DNA from: Duganella sp. Root336D2
GTDB taxonomy: Bacteria > Pseudomonadota > Gammaproteobacteria > Burkholderiales > Burkholderiaceae_D
Length of the DNA stretch: 64,000 bases
Direction: 5' to 3'
Assembly (NCBI RefSeq): GCF_001425005.1
Contig: NZ_LMDB01000001.1
Coordinates: 188,393-252,392 of the forward strand
Below the pieces are notes generated by a model. It made no database searches. It was not told the origin of the DNA and was given only the letters and a program-made list of their open reading frames with translations. Shown piece after piece: positions 63,426-64,000 of the stretch. The stretch's first letter is position 1. Each line of letters starts with the position of its first letter. The position numbers were made by a program, and so were the translations under genes.

Positions 63426-64000
63426 GGCGCGACAGCAAACCAGCCGATCCGGCGCGCCGCCGCGGCCTGCTCAAGCTGGCCCTGGCCGGGGCCGGGGCCG
63501 CGGCAGCCCCCTTGGCGCCGCTGGCCGGCGCCGCCGCCGCCGGCGTGCCGGCATGCCCGCCGGGCGCGCCGCGCCCGCCGCAGCCAGCCTACGGCATCGA
63601 GGGGCAACGCAAGGCCGACTCAGGCAATGGCATGTTCATGAATCCGATCGTGCCCGGCGACCATGCCGACCCCACCATCCTGAAGGACGGCGACGATTAC
63701 TACATGACGTTTTCGTCCTTCCTGTCCTACCCCGGCGCCGTCATCTGGCATTCGCGCGACCTGCTCAACTGGGCTCCCATCTGCGCCGCCCTGAGCCAGC
63801 CGATCGGCAGCGTATGGGCGATGGACCTGGTCAAGCACCAGGGGCGCTACTTCCTGTACATCCCGGCCGGCGACTCGATCCACGTCATCCATGCCGACAA
63901 TATCCGCGGCCCGTGGAGCGATCCGGTCGACCTCAAGCTGCAAGGCTGCATCGACCCCGGCCACGCGGTGGGCGAGGATGGCAAGCGCTACCTGTTCTTC
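63422..64000 (+). CDS. GH43 glycoside hydrolase, N-terminal part, Tat-exported
   Basis: The first 193 residues of a GH43 enzyme running off the window. The N-terminus has a Tat-like signal (RRRGLLKLALAGAGAAAA). GDHADPTILKDGDDYYMTFSS contains the expected base Asp, and VIWHSRDLLNWAPICAALSQ continues the propeller pattern. Likely beta-xylosidase or alpha-L-arabinofuranosidase. It starts in an ATGA overlap with the GH31 stop, so it is translationally coupled and part of the same operon. Confidence 0.92.
   Translation, partial: MRRDSKPADPARRRGLLKLALAGAGAAAAPLAPLAGAAAAGVPACPPGAPRPPQPAYGIEGQRKADSGNGMFMNPIVPGDHADPTILKDGDDYYMTFSSFLSYPGAVIWHSRDLLNWAPICAALSQPIGSVWAMDLVKHQGRYFLYIPAGDSIHVIHADNIRGPWSDPVDLKLQGCIDPGHAVGEDGKRYLFF

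Overview
The window is a GC-rich chromosomal segment with the gene content of a soil betaproteobacterium, most likely of the Oxalobacteraceae (Massilia/Duganella/Janthinobacterium type). This placement is an inference from gene families: a type VI secretion system (T6SS), a bkd operon, flavin-dependent halogenases next to a TonB receptor, and a PHB-depolymerase-type esterase. No tRNA, rRNA, CRISPR array or insertion sequence was seen.

Region 1 (1-14240). T6SS genes run on the minus strand in two units, tssB-tssC-hcp and tssE-tssF-tssG-tssH(clpV)-vgrG, with vgrG cut by the window edge. The membrane-complex genes (tssJ, tssL, tssM), tssK and tssA are not in the window. Divergent from tssB is a 1101-residue protein combining a winged-helix DNA-binding domain, a STAND-type NTPase, one membrane segment and TPR-like repeats, followed by a small protein. 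A cytosolic protein with a winged-helix-like N-terminus lies convergent to that pair. Both T6SS promoters carry two direct repeats of TGATAC-like half-sites 11 bp apart, abutting a -35-like hexamer. The same arrangement occurs once more, before an orphan gene of unknown function at 25820, 16 kb away.

Region 2 (14439-30659). This holds a secreted GH43 enzyme, an arsenate-reductase-like protein whose catalytic cysteine is serine, a secreted hypothetical protein, a propeller-type histidine kinase/response regulator/short-chain dehydrogenase (SDR) operon divergent from an alpha/beta hydrolase, three small genes ending in a lipoprotein, the orphan gene at 25820, a periplasmic M1 aminopeptidase and a glycine-zipper protein.

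Region 3 (30669-42415). The compact branched-chain 2-oxoacid dehydrogenase operon (E1alpha, E1beta, E2, E3) is followed by a hypothetical protein, a possibly frameshifted gene remnant, a periplasmic solute-binding protein, a PHB-depolymerase-like esterase and a large superfamily 1 helicase with a C-terminal nuclease-like domain.

Region 4 (42660-64000). This is a hemicellulose (xyloglucan-like) utilisation locus. It encodes a TonB-dependent receptor, glycoside hydrolases GH35/DUF5597, GH29, GH2, GH39, GH31 and GH43, an acetyl-esterase-like protein, two flavin-dependent halogenases, and a non-phosphorylative sugar pathway (SDR sugar dehydrogenase, IlvD/Edd dehydratase, FAH-family dehydratase). 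Four copies of an 18-bp element, consensus GCAATTRTGAAARTCACC, sit 59-104 bp before the first gene of all six transcription units, so the locus looks like one regulon. The TonB receptor mRNA also appears to carry a 17-codon leader ORF.
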